DNA of 64,000 nucleotides, from positions 1,157,206 to 1,221,205 of the forward strand of contig NZ_JACHDZ010000001.1 in NCBI RefSeq assembly GCF_014201375.1, in the 5' to 3' direction. The notes under the pieces were generated by a model. The model saw nothing but the letters and a program-made list of their open reading frames with translations. It made no database searches and had not been told where the DNA came from. The stretch's first letter is position 1. Each line of letters begins with the position of its first letter. This document shows, piece by piece, positions 1 through 8,341 of the stretch. This stretch comes from Tunturiibacter empetritectus (GTDB lineage: Bacteria; Acidobacteriota; Terriglobia; Terriglobales; Acidobacteriaceae). Made by a program: the position numbers and the translations under genes.

Positions 1-567
1 TTTGGGCTTGACATGCGATTCTTGGGCTGGATTTGAAGGGATATTTTGGGTTGGCTCGCCAAAGGCAGCGATCACGGCAGCATGCGCTCGGCCAATGGTC
101 TTAGTGGTATTCTCTTCCACCTGTTGGTTGCGGGATCGGTGGCATCCTCGCGAGCTTGTCGCCGAAGGAAAGCGGGATTGACCGATCACGTTTGGTCGAT
201 TGCGGAGATGGTTGGGCTCTACTCTTCCAATAGCCTTCGCTTTTGCCTTGCGCCTCGCCTCACACCCTGAGAGCATGGCTGGAATGGATAAGCAGCCAGA
301 GGCGATTGGCTCGAGACCTCCTTGGGGTAAGGTAGCTGGGATAGCGCTATTGATTATTGCTGGTGTTTATGCCAGTCAACACCCACACTCGTTTATGTAC
401 TATTTAGTCAAATTCATTATTGCTCCCATCCCCTAAAATCAAACTGATCCACTACCCTGATTTCCCACTGTTTCGTTGAAGGCGATTCGCTTGCCGAGCC
501 GGTGAGTGATGTGGCGGGTGCTATACTCGGCAAAATCTCCTCGCCCCAAGGGTTCATCGGCTTATTC
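1..567. other. Window-start segment without a confident gene
   Basis: No recognisable gene lies upstream of comM here. Several short open frames exist, but only one (275-436) has a protein-like composition and it is listed separately. The first 270 bases show no clear promoter, RNA gene or repeat. The region could be the decayed or regulatory end of a gene left of the window. Confidence 0.4.
275..436 (+). CDS. Possible small single-pass membrane protein
   Basis: A 53-residue frame starts with MAGMDKQPEAIG and has one hydrophobic stretch (about residues 19-31, WGKVAGIALLIIAGVYA) followed by an aromatic, amphipathic tail ending in IIAPIP. The look is that of a small inner-membrane protein. No strong ribosome-binding site precedes ATG 275; the second ATG at 284 is an alternative. 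I do not recognise a family. The frame could be spurious, and I keep it only because of its composition. Confidence 0.3.
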   Translation: MAGMDKQPEAIGSRPPWGKVAGIALLIIAGVYASQHPHSFMYYLVKFIIAPIP

Positions 568-2160
568 ATGCTTTTCAAGGCTCGCAGTGCTGCAGTGTAT
601 GGGATTGACGCCCACATCATCGATGTAGAAGTCGATTTTTCCAACATCAAGTTAGACCAGGAACAGTTTCACACGGTGGGATTGCCGGATGCGGCGGTGC
701 GGGAGAGTCGTGACCGGGTGCGTTCTGCGATCAAGAACTCCGGCTTCGAGATTCCTCCTACGCGGATCACGATCAACCTGGCTCCCGCAGACCTTAAGAA
801 AGAAGGTTCGGGGTTCGATCTGCCGATTGCGATCGGGATACTGGGAGCCTATGGCTCACTGCATATCAAGGATCTGAGCGACTATCTGCTGGTGGGGGAG
901 TTGGGGTTGGATGGCAGCCTGCGGGCGGTGCAGGGGATGCTGCCGATTGCGGTGGCGGCGCGCGCAAAAGGGATTCCGAACCTCATTATTCCGGCGAGTA
1001 ATGCGCGGGAGGCGGCGGTCGTTGAAGGGGTCAATGTTTATCCGGTGAAGTCGCTGCTGGAGGTGCGGGAGCTGTTGAACTCGGCGGTGACGGGTGGCAT
1101 CAAGGCGACTCCGCTGAAGGTGGAGACGACCGATCTTCTGAACGAGATGCAGCACTTTCCCTTCGACTTCAAAGACGTGCGCGGACAGCAGGTGGCGAAG
1201 CGTGCGCTTGAGGTGGCGGCTGCGGGTGGACATAACATTTTGATGATTGGGCCGCCGGGCTCGGGCAAGACGATGCTCGCCAAGCGACTGCCGTCCATTC
1301 TGGCTCCGCTCAGATTCGAAGAGGCGCTAGAGACGACGAAGATTCACTCGGTGGCGGGGGTTTTGGACTCTGAGCAGGGGTTGGTGGCGCATCGACCGTT
1401 CCGTTCGCCGCACCATACGATCTCGGACGCCGGGTTGATTGGCGGCGGGATGATGCCGCGGCCGGGCGAGGTGTCGCTGGCCCACAACGGGCTGCTGTTT
1501 CTGGACGAGCTGCCGGAGTTTCCGCGAAACGTGTTGGAGGTGCTGCGGCAGCCGTTGGAGGATGGCCATGTAACGATCGCCCGTGCGGCGATGAGTTTGA
1601 GCTTTCCTGCGCGGTTCATGCTTGCTGCAGCGATGAATCCTTGCCCCTGTGGATATTTCAACGACAAGTCCCGGGAGTGCATGTGTACGCCGCCGATGAT
1701 CCAGCGGTATGTTTCGAAGGTCTCCGGGCCCTTGCTGGACCGGATTGATATTCATATCGAGGTACCCGCGGTGCAATATAAGGAGTTGCGCGGTGGTGCG
1801 GCGGCGGAGGGGTCGGAGCAGATTCGGGCTCGGGTGCTGGCGGCGAGGGAGCGGCAGCATGAGCGATTTGGAGCGGCTGCGGCGCGGACGAAGGGAACGT
1901 CGAAGGGGGCATCGCGGCAGATTTTTGCCAACTCCCAGATGAATACGCAGCAGATACGTTCCTTCTGTGAGTTGTCGTCCGATGCAGAACGACTGCTCGA
2001 ACGAGCAATGCAGCAACAAGGGCTAAGTGCCCGGGCACATGACCGTATCTTGAAGGTAGCAAGGACGATAGCAGATCTGGGGGGCGAGCAGGATATAGCA
2101 GTTAAGCACATCGCCGAGGCTATTCAATACCGCACTTTAGACCGAAGCTATTGGGCGTAA
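568..2160 (+). CDS. comM: ComM-like Mg-chelatase-type AAA+ ATPase
   Basis: 530 residues, a YifB/ComM family AAA+ protein. In Haemophilus and Vibrio, ComM is a helicase that promotes branch migration during natural transformation; the role here is inferred from the family. The N-terminal ChlI-type domain carries the [19 protein letters not shown] signature. The AAA+ core has a Walker A motif (GPPGSGKT, residues about 228-235) and a Walker B motif ([10 protein letters not shown], Asp about 313), followed by a cysteine-rich [11 protein letters not shown] segment and the C-terminal Mg-chelatase domain ending [14 protein letters not shown] start at ATG 568 ([15 protein letters not shown]) because that matches family N-termini; a longer frame opens at GTG 502. 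dprA, another transformation gene, lies at 34.5 kb, which fits natural competence, but no uptake machinery is visible. Confidence 0.9.
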   Translation: MLFKARSAAVYGIDAHIIDVEVDFSNIKLDQEQFHTVGLPDAAVRESRDRVRSAIKNSGFEIPPTRITINLAPADLKKEGSGFDLPIAIGILGAYGSLHIKDLSDYLLVGELGLDGSLRAVQGMLPIAVAARAKGIPNLIIPASNAREAAVVEGVNVYPVKSLLEVRELLNSAVTGGIKATPLKVETTDLLNEMQHFPFDFKDVRGQQVAKRALEVAAAGGHNILMIGPPGSGKTMLAKRLPSILAPLRFEEALETTKIHSVAGVLDSEQGLVAHRPFRSPHHTISDAGLIGGGMMPRPGEVSLAHNGLLFLDELPEFPRNVLEVLRQPLEDGHVTIARAAMSLSFPARFMLAAAMNPCPCGYFNDKSRECMCTPPMIQRYVSKVSGPLLDRIDIHIEVPAVQYKELRGGAAAEGSEQIRARVLAARERQHERFGAAAARTKGTSKGASRQIFANSQMNTQQIRSFCELSSDAERLLERAMQQQGLSARAHDRILKVARTIADLGGEQDIAVKHIAEAIQYRTLDRSYWA

Positions 2161-2644
2161 ACCGGGTAGGATGCGCAGATGTATCCCGTTTCTGGAATTT
2201 CCTTATTCCGGGGTTCCCGAAAAAAGTATTGACCTAGGGCGCCGAACAGTTTACTTTCCTTGAAGTCGCAGTTGCTCAGGGCCGGCAGGATTTTTGAAAG
2301 ACGGGCCGGGTACTCTGCGATGATTTATGACTTGCCAGATGTCTGGCGAGCCTCCTGTTTCACACCTGGGCGCGGCGAGCGCTGAATCCTACGGAAGAGA
2401 CAGATTCGGCAAGGAACGCTATTTAGCAAGCCGGGCAATCTGTTCGGCCAGCAAACGCGATATGTCAGATATCATGAATGGTTGAGATTTCTGATGAATT
2501 GCGAGTCCCCGGACGCATTTTTTGCGTCTAACGTATGAGGCTACTCACGGCAACGGTCTCGAAGATTGGTTGCCACATTTGAATGATTTCGAGCGAGTTA
2601 GCGCTAACAAGACGCTTCCGCTTCGAAAATTGAAAGGGAGAAAT
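2161..2644. other. Long intergenic leader upstream of rpoZ
   Basis: This 484-base gap holds no convincing protein gene. A sigma70-like promoter is visible at 2230-2258 (listed separately). If it is used, the rpoZ transcript has a leader of roughly 380 bases. I recognise no known riboswitch. Local inverted stretches (for example TATGTCAGATATCAT near 2461) could fold, but I cannot assign them. Confidence 0.4.
2230..2258 (+). promoter_or_regulatory. Candidate sigma70 promoter for rpoZ-rho
   Basis: TTGACC at 2230-2235 and TACTTT at 2253-2258 are separated by 17 bases, a near-consensus -35/-10 pair in an AT-richer patch. The next gene downstream on this strand is rpoZ at 2645, then rho. The assignment rests on sequence match only. 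Confidence 0.45.
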
Positions 2645-2866
2645 ATGCGCTCGGATCTTATTTTTGGAGCTCTCACGCACGTAAACAATCGATATGAGCT
2701 TTGTCAACTGGCGTCGAAGGCGACGCGTAAGCTGCATAAGCCAAATACGCGGTTGCAAGACACTACCAACGAAGTTCTTGATCGTTTCAAGGACACTATC
2801 CCTATGGATGAGTCTGGCGAAGCTGTTGTAGAAAAGGTACAATTGCAAGAGCGCCGCGCGGCTTAA
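2645..2866 (+). CDS. rpoZ: DNA-directed RNA polymerase omega subunit
   Basis: 73 residues beginning MRSDLIFGALTHVNNRYELC. The segment NRYELCQLASKATRKLH resembles the conserved helix of omega/Rpb6 (RYxLxxLxxKRARxL), which clasps the beta-prime C-terminus and helps polymerase assembly. ATG 2645 is preceded by AAGGGAG at ideal spacing, which decides the start against an upstream in-frame ATG at 2522. The length suits omega. The gene lies just upstream of rho, so two transcription genes are adjacent. It is divergent from enterobacterial omega, so the call rests on the helix signature, size and context. Confidence 0.75.
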   Translation: MRSDLIFGALTHVNNRYELCQLASKATRKLHKPNTRLQDTTNEVLDRFKDTIPMDESGEAVVEKVQLQERRAA

Positions 2867-3042
2867 CGCGCGGCTGTATCACCTCGTTAACTTTCAAACA
2901 AAATCCCCTTATCCCTTATCCGCTTTATCACCCACCCCGCATTCCAAGCTTCATCAACCGGCCTTCCGCACGACCCCCCGTCAAGCAGATCCCGCCTCAG
3001 TTCCAAACAATCCCTCCTAAAATTCAAATTTCCAGGTAAAAC

Positions 3043-4293
3043 ATGACGATTTCCGAGTTAAAAGAACACAATATCGCGGAGCTGGGTAAACTGGCACGCG
3101 GTCTCGACATTGCCGGAACCAGTGGTCTCCGCAAGCAAGACCTCATCTTCAAGATTTTGCAGGCGCAGAGCGAAAAAGAAGGCCATATCTTTGCGGAGGG
3201 CGTGCTTGAAATTCTGCCCGATGGTTACGGCTTCCTCCGCTCTCCCGATTACAACTACCTGCCTGGTCCCGACGACATCTACGTTTCTCCCTCGCAGATT
3301 CGCAAGTTTGACCTGAAGACAGGGGACACGATCAGCGGTAACGTCCGTCCGCCGCACGAGGGCGAGAAGTACTTCGCTCTGGTCAAGATCGAGGCGATCA
3401 ACTTCGAATCGCCGGAAGAGACGCGAAACAAGATTCTGTTCGACAACCTCACGCCTTTGTACGCCCAGGAGCGGGTGAAGATGGAGACGGTTCGCGAGCA
3501 TATCTCCGGCCGCGTGATGGATCTGTTGACGCCGGTGGGTAAGGGGCAGCGCGGACTGATTGTGGCGCCGCCACGTACTGGCAAGACGATGTTGCTGCAG
3601 TCGATCGCGAATAGCATTACGGCGAATCATCCAGAGGTGGTGCTAATCGTATTGCTGATCGATGAGCGGCCGGAAGAGGTGACCGACATGCAGCGCTCGG
3701 TGAAGGGTGAGGTGATCTCTTCGACCTTCGATGAGCCGGCAGCGCGACACGTGCAGGTTGCCGAGATGGTGATCGAGAAGGCCAAGCGGTTGGTGGAGCA
3801 TAAGCGCGATGTGGTGATCCTGCTGGACTCGATTACTCGTCTGGCGCGTGCTTACAACACGATCGTTCCGCCTTCGGGCAAGGTGCTCTCAGGCGGTGTG
3901 GATTCGAACGCTCTGCAGAGGCCGAAGCGCTTCTTCGGTGCGGCTCGCAACATCGAGGAGGGCGGTTCGCTGACGATCATTGCGACTGCGCTCGTTGATA
4001 CGGGCTCGCGCATGGATGAGGTGATCTTCGAGGAGTTCAAGGGAACCGGCAACATGGAGGTGATTCTGGATCGCAAGCTGGTGGATAAGCGTGTGTTTCC
4101 GGCGATCGACATTCAGCGTTCCGGGACGCGTAAGGAGGAGCTGCTGATTCCGAAGGAGGATCTGCAGCGAACCTGGATTCTGCGCAAGGTGCTCAATCCG
4201 CTGTCGCCTGTTGAAGCGATGGAGCTGCTGACCGATAAGCTGGCGAAGACTCGGAACAATCAGGAGTTTCTGCACAACATGAGCTCGATCTAA
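3043..4293 (+). CDS. rho: Transcription termination factor Rho
   Basis: 416 residues, the typical length. It is a hexameric RNA-dependent ATPase that ends transcription at unstructured C-rich RNA. In order: Rho_N helical domain (residues 1-45, [19 protein letters not shown]), cold-shock-like primary RNA-binding domain (about 50-125, with [22 protein letters not shown]), and the RecA-type ATPase with Walker A APPRTGKT (about 175-182) and a Walker B-like [16 protein letters not shown]. The R-loop region [27 protein letters not shown] is intact. The start ATG has a modest AGG upstream. A strong intrinsic terminator follows. The 176-base gap before rho is pyrimidine-rich and C-rich on the coding strand, which would suit Rho autoregulation by self-termination (inference). 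Confidence 0.98.
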   Translation: MTISELKEHNIAELGKLARGLDIAGTSGLRKQDLIFKILQAQSEKEGHIFAEGVLEILPDGYGFLRSPDYNYLPGPDDIYVSPSQIRKFDLKTGDTISGNVRPPHEGEKYFALVKIEAINFESPEETRNKILFDNLTPLYAQERVKMETVREHISGRVMDLLTPVGKGQRGLIVAPPRTGKTMLLQSIANSITANHPEVVLIVLLIDERPEEVTDMQRSVKGEVISSTFDEPAARHVQVAEMVIEKAKRLVEHKRDVVILLDSITRLARAYNTIVPPSGKVLSGGVDSNALQRPKRFFGAARNIEEGGSLTIIATALVDTGSRMDEVIFEEFKGTGNMEVILDRKLVDKRVFPAIDIQRSGTRKEELLIPKEDLQRTWILRKVLNPLSPVEAMELLTDKLAKTRNNQEFLHNMSSI

Positions 4294-4312
4294 CTTCGCG
4301 ACACGAAGTGCT

Positions 4313-4343
4313 AAAAAGCGCGGCCATTTGGTCGCGCTTTTTT
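4313..4343 (+). terminator. Intrinsic terminator of rho
   Basis: A 13-bp stem (AAAAAGCGCGGCC with GGTCGCGCTTTTT, one G-U pair) encloses a 4-base loop ATTT and ends in a run of six T. It lies 20 bases after the rho stop. The A-rich left side could also serve ribE from the other strand. Confidence 0.9.
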
Positions 4344-4409
4344 CTTTGTGCCGATGCGTTTTGATCTTTACAGGTGGGTCAATCGAGGGACCAGTCTCTT
4401 CTGTGGCGG

Positions 4410-5069
4410 TTAGTAGCCGTTAGCGATCAGGTACTGCTCGGTGAGGGTGAATTTTTCTGAGAAGTGCTGGCGTTCGGCATATTTGCTGAGGACATCGACT
4501 TCGATGTTGAGGGGGGTGCCGGGGGTGAGGGTGTGGAGGCTGGTGGCGGCGTAGGTGTGGGGGATGATGGCCACCTCTACTTTGTTGCCGACGATGGAGG
4601 CTACGGTGAGGCTGATGCCTTCGATGGTGATGGAGCCCTGGGGGACGACGTAGCGGGTGAGGGTGTCGGGGAGCTGGATGCGGAGGCGCCAGTCAGTTTC
4701 GGGTTGATCGGGTGTGATGGGGGTGAGGGATTGAAGGATGGCGGTGCCGTCTACGTGGCCCTGGACGACGTGGCCTCCGAGCGGCGAGCCTGCGGGTGTG
4801 GGGAGCTCGAGGTTGACGATGGCGTCGGGGCGCAGGTGGGTGAGGGTGGTACGGGCGATAGTCTCGGCGGCGAGGTCTGCGGAGAAGCGCGGGGGGAAGG
4901 CGTTCGGCTCGATGCTGAGAGCGGTGAGGCAGACGCCGTTGACTGCGATGCTGTCGCCGGTGTTGAGGCGCGCGGTGAGCGTGGGCGAGGCGATGGTGAT
5001 GCGGGTCGCGCCTGCGGTCGGGGTAATGGCTAGAAGCTTGCCGGTGGTTTCGATCAGGCCAGTGAACAT
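4410..5069 (-). CDS. ribE: Riboflavin synthase, alpha subunit
   Basis: 219 residues. It dismutates two 6,7-dimethyl-8-ribityllumazine molecules to riboflavin and 5-amino-6-ribitylaminouracil, the last step of riboflavin synthesis. It begins with the invariant MFTGLIETTG and contains two tandem lumazine-binding repeats: the first about residues 1-97 (INGVCLT-like VNGVCLTAL), the second about 98-205, opening with GHVVQGHVDGTA. The gene starts 4 bases after the ribD stop, so the two form a translationally coupled pair. The other rib genes (ribBA, ribH) are not in the window, and I see no FMN riboswitch upstream of the pair. Confidence 0.96.
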   Translation of the reverse strand: MFTGLIETTGKLLAITPTAGATRITIASPTLTARLNTGDSIAVNGVCLTALSIEPNAFPPRFSADLAAETIARTTLTHLRPDAIVNLELPTPAGSPLGGHVVQGHVDGTAILQSLTPITPDQPETDWRLRIQLPDTLTRYVVPQGSITIEGISLTVASIVGNKVEVAIIPHTYAATSLHTLTPGTPLNIEVDVLSKYAERQHFSEKFTLTEQYLIANGY

Positions 5070-5073
5070 GGTG

Positions 5074-6324
5074 TTAGATTATCGCTTTCGCCGGGGGAAG
5101 GCTGGGGTTGGGCGGGAGCAAAGGCCAGGGGTCGTGGAGGTAGCCGGTCACGGAGGCGTCTGGGCCATATGCGGTGCGGGTAATGCGGTGCAGGGACTCC
5201 TCGAAGAGGTACGGGGAGCCTATGCCCTGGGCGAAGGGGATTGCCTGGTCGCCGAGTTCGGCCTCGGCGTAGAGGAGAACGGCCTTGTCAACTAGGTTTT
5301 GCTGGAGGAAGGCACCGTTCAAGTGAGAGCCGCACTCGAGCAGGAGGCTGAGAATGTTGCGTTCGGCGAGGGTGGCGAGGACGGCGGAGAGGCTGAGGCG
5401 CCCGGTGTGATCGGGGATGGTCTCGACCTGAGCGCCGAGATCTGTGAGGGCAGTGATCCTGGCGCTCGGCGCGGTTTTGCTGCAGAGGATCAGCAGGTCC
5501 GGCTCGCCTGAGTCGTGAGAGTTGCTCGCTGAACGGACGAGTTGGGAAGAGAGAGGGATTCTTAGCTGTGAGTCGAGGATGACGCGGAGGAGTGGACGGC
5601 GGCGGGGTATACCGTTCAGCGCGAGGAGGCCGCTGCGATCGGTTAGCTGTGGGTCGTCGGCGAGGACGGTGCCGATGCCGGTGAGGACCGCGTCGGAGGC
5701 GTGGCGGAGGAGTTGGACCTCGTAGCGTGCGGCGGGGCCGGTGAGCCAGTGGGGCTGGTTGGGGAAGCGGGAGGCTGGCGGTGGTGCGAGCTTGCCGTCG
5801 ACCGAGAGTGCGGCCTTGAGGGTGACGAAGGGGGTGTGGTGCTGGATGAAGTGGGCGAAGGCGTCGTTCAGCTCGCGGGCTCGATCTTGCAGGACTCCGA
5901 GTGTGACCTCGATGCCTGCGGCGCGTAGTTTGGCGAGTCCCTGGCCGCTGACCTGGGGGTTGGGGTCCTTGGTGGCGACGACGCAGCGACTGATGCCGGC
6001 GGCGATGAGGGCGTCGGCGCAGGGGCCGGTGCGGCCCTGGTGGCTGCAGGGTTCGAGGGTGACGTAAGCGGTGGCTCCGACGGTGGAGAAGCCGCGCTGG
6101 GCCGCTTGTTTGAGGGCTACGATCTCGGCGTGGTCGCGATTTGCGTAGAGGTGGGCGCCTTCACCGATGACCTTCGGGGCGCCTTCGCCGGGTGGCGTCT
6201 GGGTGAGGACGCAGCCTACCTGCGGGTTGGGCGAGGCCAGTCCGATGGACTCCGCGGCGAGCTTAAGGGCTCGCCGCATGAAGGCCTGATCTTGAGCAGC
6301 GCGGGTTGGTTGGGATAGTTCCAT
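5074..6324 (-). CDS. ribD: Bifunctional riboflavin deaminase/reductase RibD
   Basis: 416 residues. The N-terminal CMP/dCMP-deaminase-type domain (about 1-150) deaminates the pyrimidine intermediate; its zinc site is visible as DHAEIVAL and PCSHQGRTGPCADALI. The C-terminal NADPH-dependent reductase domain (about 160-400) reduces the ribosyl side chain. Segments such as VTLKAALSVDGKLA and LLLECGSHLNGAFL are typical of the family. The family is usually 360-380 residues; the extra length lies in linkers and a proline-rich C-terminus. An internal methionine at residue 16 (MRRALKLA) is an alternative start. Confidence 0.95.
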   Translation of the reverse strand: MELSQPTRAAQDQAFMRRALKLAAESIGLASPNPQVGCVLTQTPPGEGAPKVIGEGAHLYANRDHAEIVALKQAAQRGFSTVGATAYVTLEPCSHQGRTGPCADALIAAGISRCVVATKDPNPQVSGQGLAKLRAAGIEVTLGVLQDRARELNDAFAHFIQHHTPFVTLKAALSVDGKLAPPPASRFPNQPHWLTGPAARYEVQLLRHASDAVLTGIGTVLADDPQLTDRSGLLALNGIPRRRPLLRVILDSQLRIPLSSQLVRSASNSHDSGEPDLLILCSKTAPSARITALTDLGAQVETIPDHTGRLSLSAVLATLAERNILSLLLECGSHLNGAFLQQNLVDKAVLLYAEAELGDQAIPFAQGIGSPYLFEESLHRITRTAYGPDASVTGYLHDPWPLLPPNPSLPPAKAII

Positions 6325-6408
6325 TCGTTCTTGAGAGTGGAGAGAGCGGGTAACGGCGCCGCCTTTCTAGCATCTGTCTTCCATCTGACGCTACCCTCTG
6401 CGAAGGGG

Positions 6409-7971
6409 TCAATGGCCGGGCGCAGCACAGGTAAAGCTGGCCGAGTCATTCGGGTCGCCGTTGCCGTTGTACTTCGCAGCCTGAGGATACGGGCATATCG
6501 GCCTCGTCATCTCCACTTTCTTGGCAGCGCCGTATTTGGTCGCGATGATGGAGCCCGGCGCAGTGTCCTGCTCTTCCCATTTTTCCAGCGCGTCGAAGAT
6601 GCCGTACTCCGGCCCCTTCGCCGTGGTCATGCCAAGTTGTCCAAAAGTCGCCGCGCCTGACCCTCCGGCGCAATGGCCCATCCCGGGAACCATGTACAGG
6701 CGTACGAAATCTGCTGTCTTCGTCTCGCCCATCTTCCCCTGCACCTGCTCGTAGTATTGGATGGTGTTGAGAGGCGAGATCGCCGGATCGTTCCAGCCGT
6801 GATACAGGATCAGCTTGCCGCCGCGCGCTGCGAAGCGGCTCAGATCGGGATCGGTCGCGTTCAGTGCCTCGGCGGTCTTCGCATCGGCTGCATGCACAGC
6901 TGCATCCGTGTTGGCGGTCAAAGCGTTCCAGCTCGGATCGTCAAATACCATGTAGCGGAAGTAGTTCTGCGTGTACAGGCTCACGTTAGGTCCGTCGCCT
7001 ACCAGCCAGCTTTTCCATAGGTGCACCTCGTCGCCGGGCATCAGGCCAGGAAATATCATGTGCCCCTCATTATCGGTTCCGCCCGCGTAGATCTTCTTCA
7101 GAGAGGCGACCTGGGGCGCGGTCAGGCAGCTCAACTCGTCGCCCTGTTTGCACGACAATGTCGCCGGGTCAAAATGGCAGGTCCGCGGATCGTTAAGGAT
7201 GCCATCTTTCAATCCATCCTGCGCATCGCACTGTGCCAGCACCGCTGCGGTAATCGCAGGGAGCTTGATGCTTGGGATATATCCAGAGGGGTTGCCAATG
7301 AACACCTTGGTCACATCCACCGTGGCTGCAACCAACTTTGTCCAGTTGTTGGCGGGTGCGCCGGCCAGGATTCCGTCGTAATCGGCAGGGAACCTCTGTG
7401 CCTCCATCAGCGCTTCGCGGCCGCCGTCGGAGCAAGCGTCGAAGTAGGACTTCGTAGGAGGTTCGCCGTAGTACGTGTCGATGATGGTTTTGGCGCGCTC
7501 AGCGGTAAGGTGGATCGCCCGATAGCCGAAGTCCTTAATCTTCTCCGGATGCTGATAGGCCCAGCTTGCGTCTTGCGCGTCCGCCTGATGGCCGGTGTCC
7601 GAGCCCGCCGTCGCGAAGCCGCGCTTCAGGGCATCTCCGAGCTGGGAGTAATAGATCGAGCCCGCGAACCCTCCGTTGCCAGTCCCGAGAAAGCGATGGT
7701 TCCAGCCCTTCTCCGGCATCCAGAACTCAAAGCGTATAACGGAATCCGAGGTCGGGTGCAGGATGCCGCTCACACGGCAAAATGCAGGTAATTCTGTCAG
7801 GGGTGCGCCATAGGGTGGAGTAAAGCTTCCACCAATGACCGGCTCGGCAATCAAGATCGTGGTGTCGGGAAGCGCGATCTGCGCGAGCGCGTGGCAGTCG
7901 ACTGCACGTGCGGGAGTTGAGAAGGCGACGACGAATAGAAGGATAACGAGCAGAAATAGAAGATTTCGCAT
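6409..7971 (-). CDS. Secreted tannase/feruloyl esterase family hydrolase
   Basis: 520 residues from ATG 7971. A cleavable signal peptide is evident (MRNLLFLLVILLFVVAFSTPARA, then VDC), so the enzyme is exported. The tannase-family catalytic CS-D-HC arrangement is present: Cys180-Ser181 (CSDGGREA), Asp395 (HGWNDPAIS) and His433-Cys434 (GMGHCAGG). A CDAQDGLKDGILNDP loop resembles the family calcium site. The family cleaves ester bonds of gallate or hydroxycinnamate on plant polymers; the exact substrate cannot be read. A longer frame starts at 8010 but would bury the signal peptide. Divergent from the GH3 glucosidase at 8342, so both may serve plant-material breakdown. Confidence 0.88.
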   Translation of the reverse strand: MRNLLFLLVILLFVVAFSTPARAVDCHALAQIALPDTTILIAEPVIGGSFTPPYGAPLTELPAFCRVSGILHPTSDSVIRFEFWMPEKGWNHRFLGTGNGGFAGSIYYSQLGDALKRGFATAGSDTGHQADAQDASWAYQHPEKIKDFGYRAIHLTAERAKTIIDTYYGEPPTKSYFDACSDGGREALMEAQRFPADYDGILAGAPANNWTKLVAATVDVTKVFIGNPSGYIPSIKLPAITAAVLAQCDAQDGLKDGILNDPRTCHFDPATLSCKQGDELSCLTAPQVASLKKIYAGGTDNEGHMIFPGLMPGDEVHLWKSWLVGDGPNVSLYTQNYFRYMVFDDPSWNALTANTDAAVHAADAKTAEALNATDPDLSRFAARGGKLILYHGWNDPAISPLNTIQYYEQVQGKMGETKTADFVRLYMVPGMGHCAGGSGAATFGQLGMTTAKGPEYGIFDALEKWEEQDTAPGSIIATKYGAAKKVEMTRPICPYPQAAKYNGNGDPNDSASFTCAAPGH

Positions 7972-8341
7972 CGGTTGGCGAAGGGTACCATTCCGCTTGC
8001 CGCAAGACAAGACTGCAACATCGGCCTAGTGGCAGCTTGTACTGTTCGTTGACCAGATACCGCTACCTGCGCGCGAAACCTCGATCCGTTAAAAAGGAAG
8101 ATGCCCTCACGCCTGATAGGGCGTAGACCATAGCGACGCTATTTCGGCTACAATTCTCGAACTTGTAAAAAGCAGTTTGCTTTGTTGCGAAGACTCGGCT
8201 GTTATGCGGGAGGAGTCGCGTATGGCGTTCGGCGGGCGTGAGGCAACTGGGCTGTAGATAGGCATCCACGGGGGCTTTGTTGCTCTCTTCTTGTTGGCGG
8301 CAACGGGAACACGGTTCAAGAAAGAGAAGGAATATCAGGCT
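7972..8341. promoter_or_regulatory. Divergent control region between tannase and GH3 genes
   Basis: This 370-base gap must carry promoters for both outward-facing secreted hydrolases. On the plus strand TACAAT at 8149-8154 is a plausible -10 box, though no good -35 sits at standard distance. The segment 8158-8185 is AT-rich. No operator with clear dyad symmetry and no known RNA motif was found. Confidence 0.35.

Noticed and set aside
6325..6408. FMN riboswitch before ribD-ribE
   Set aside because: The gap is only about 84 bases and lacks the conserved RFN-element segments.
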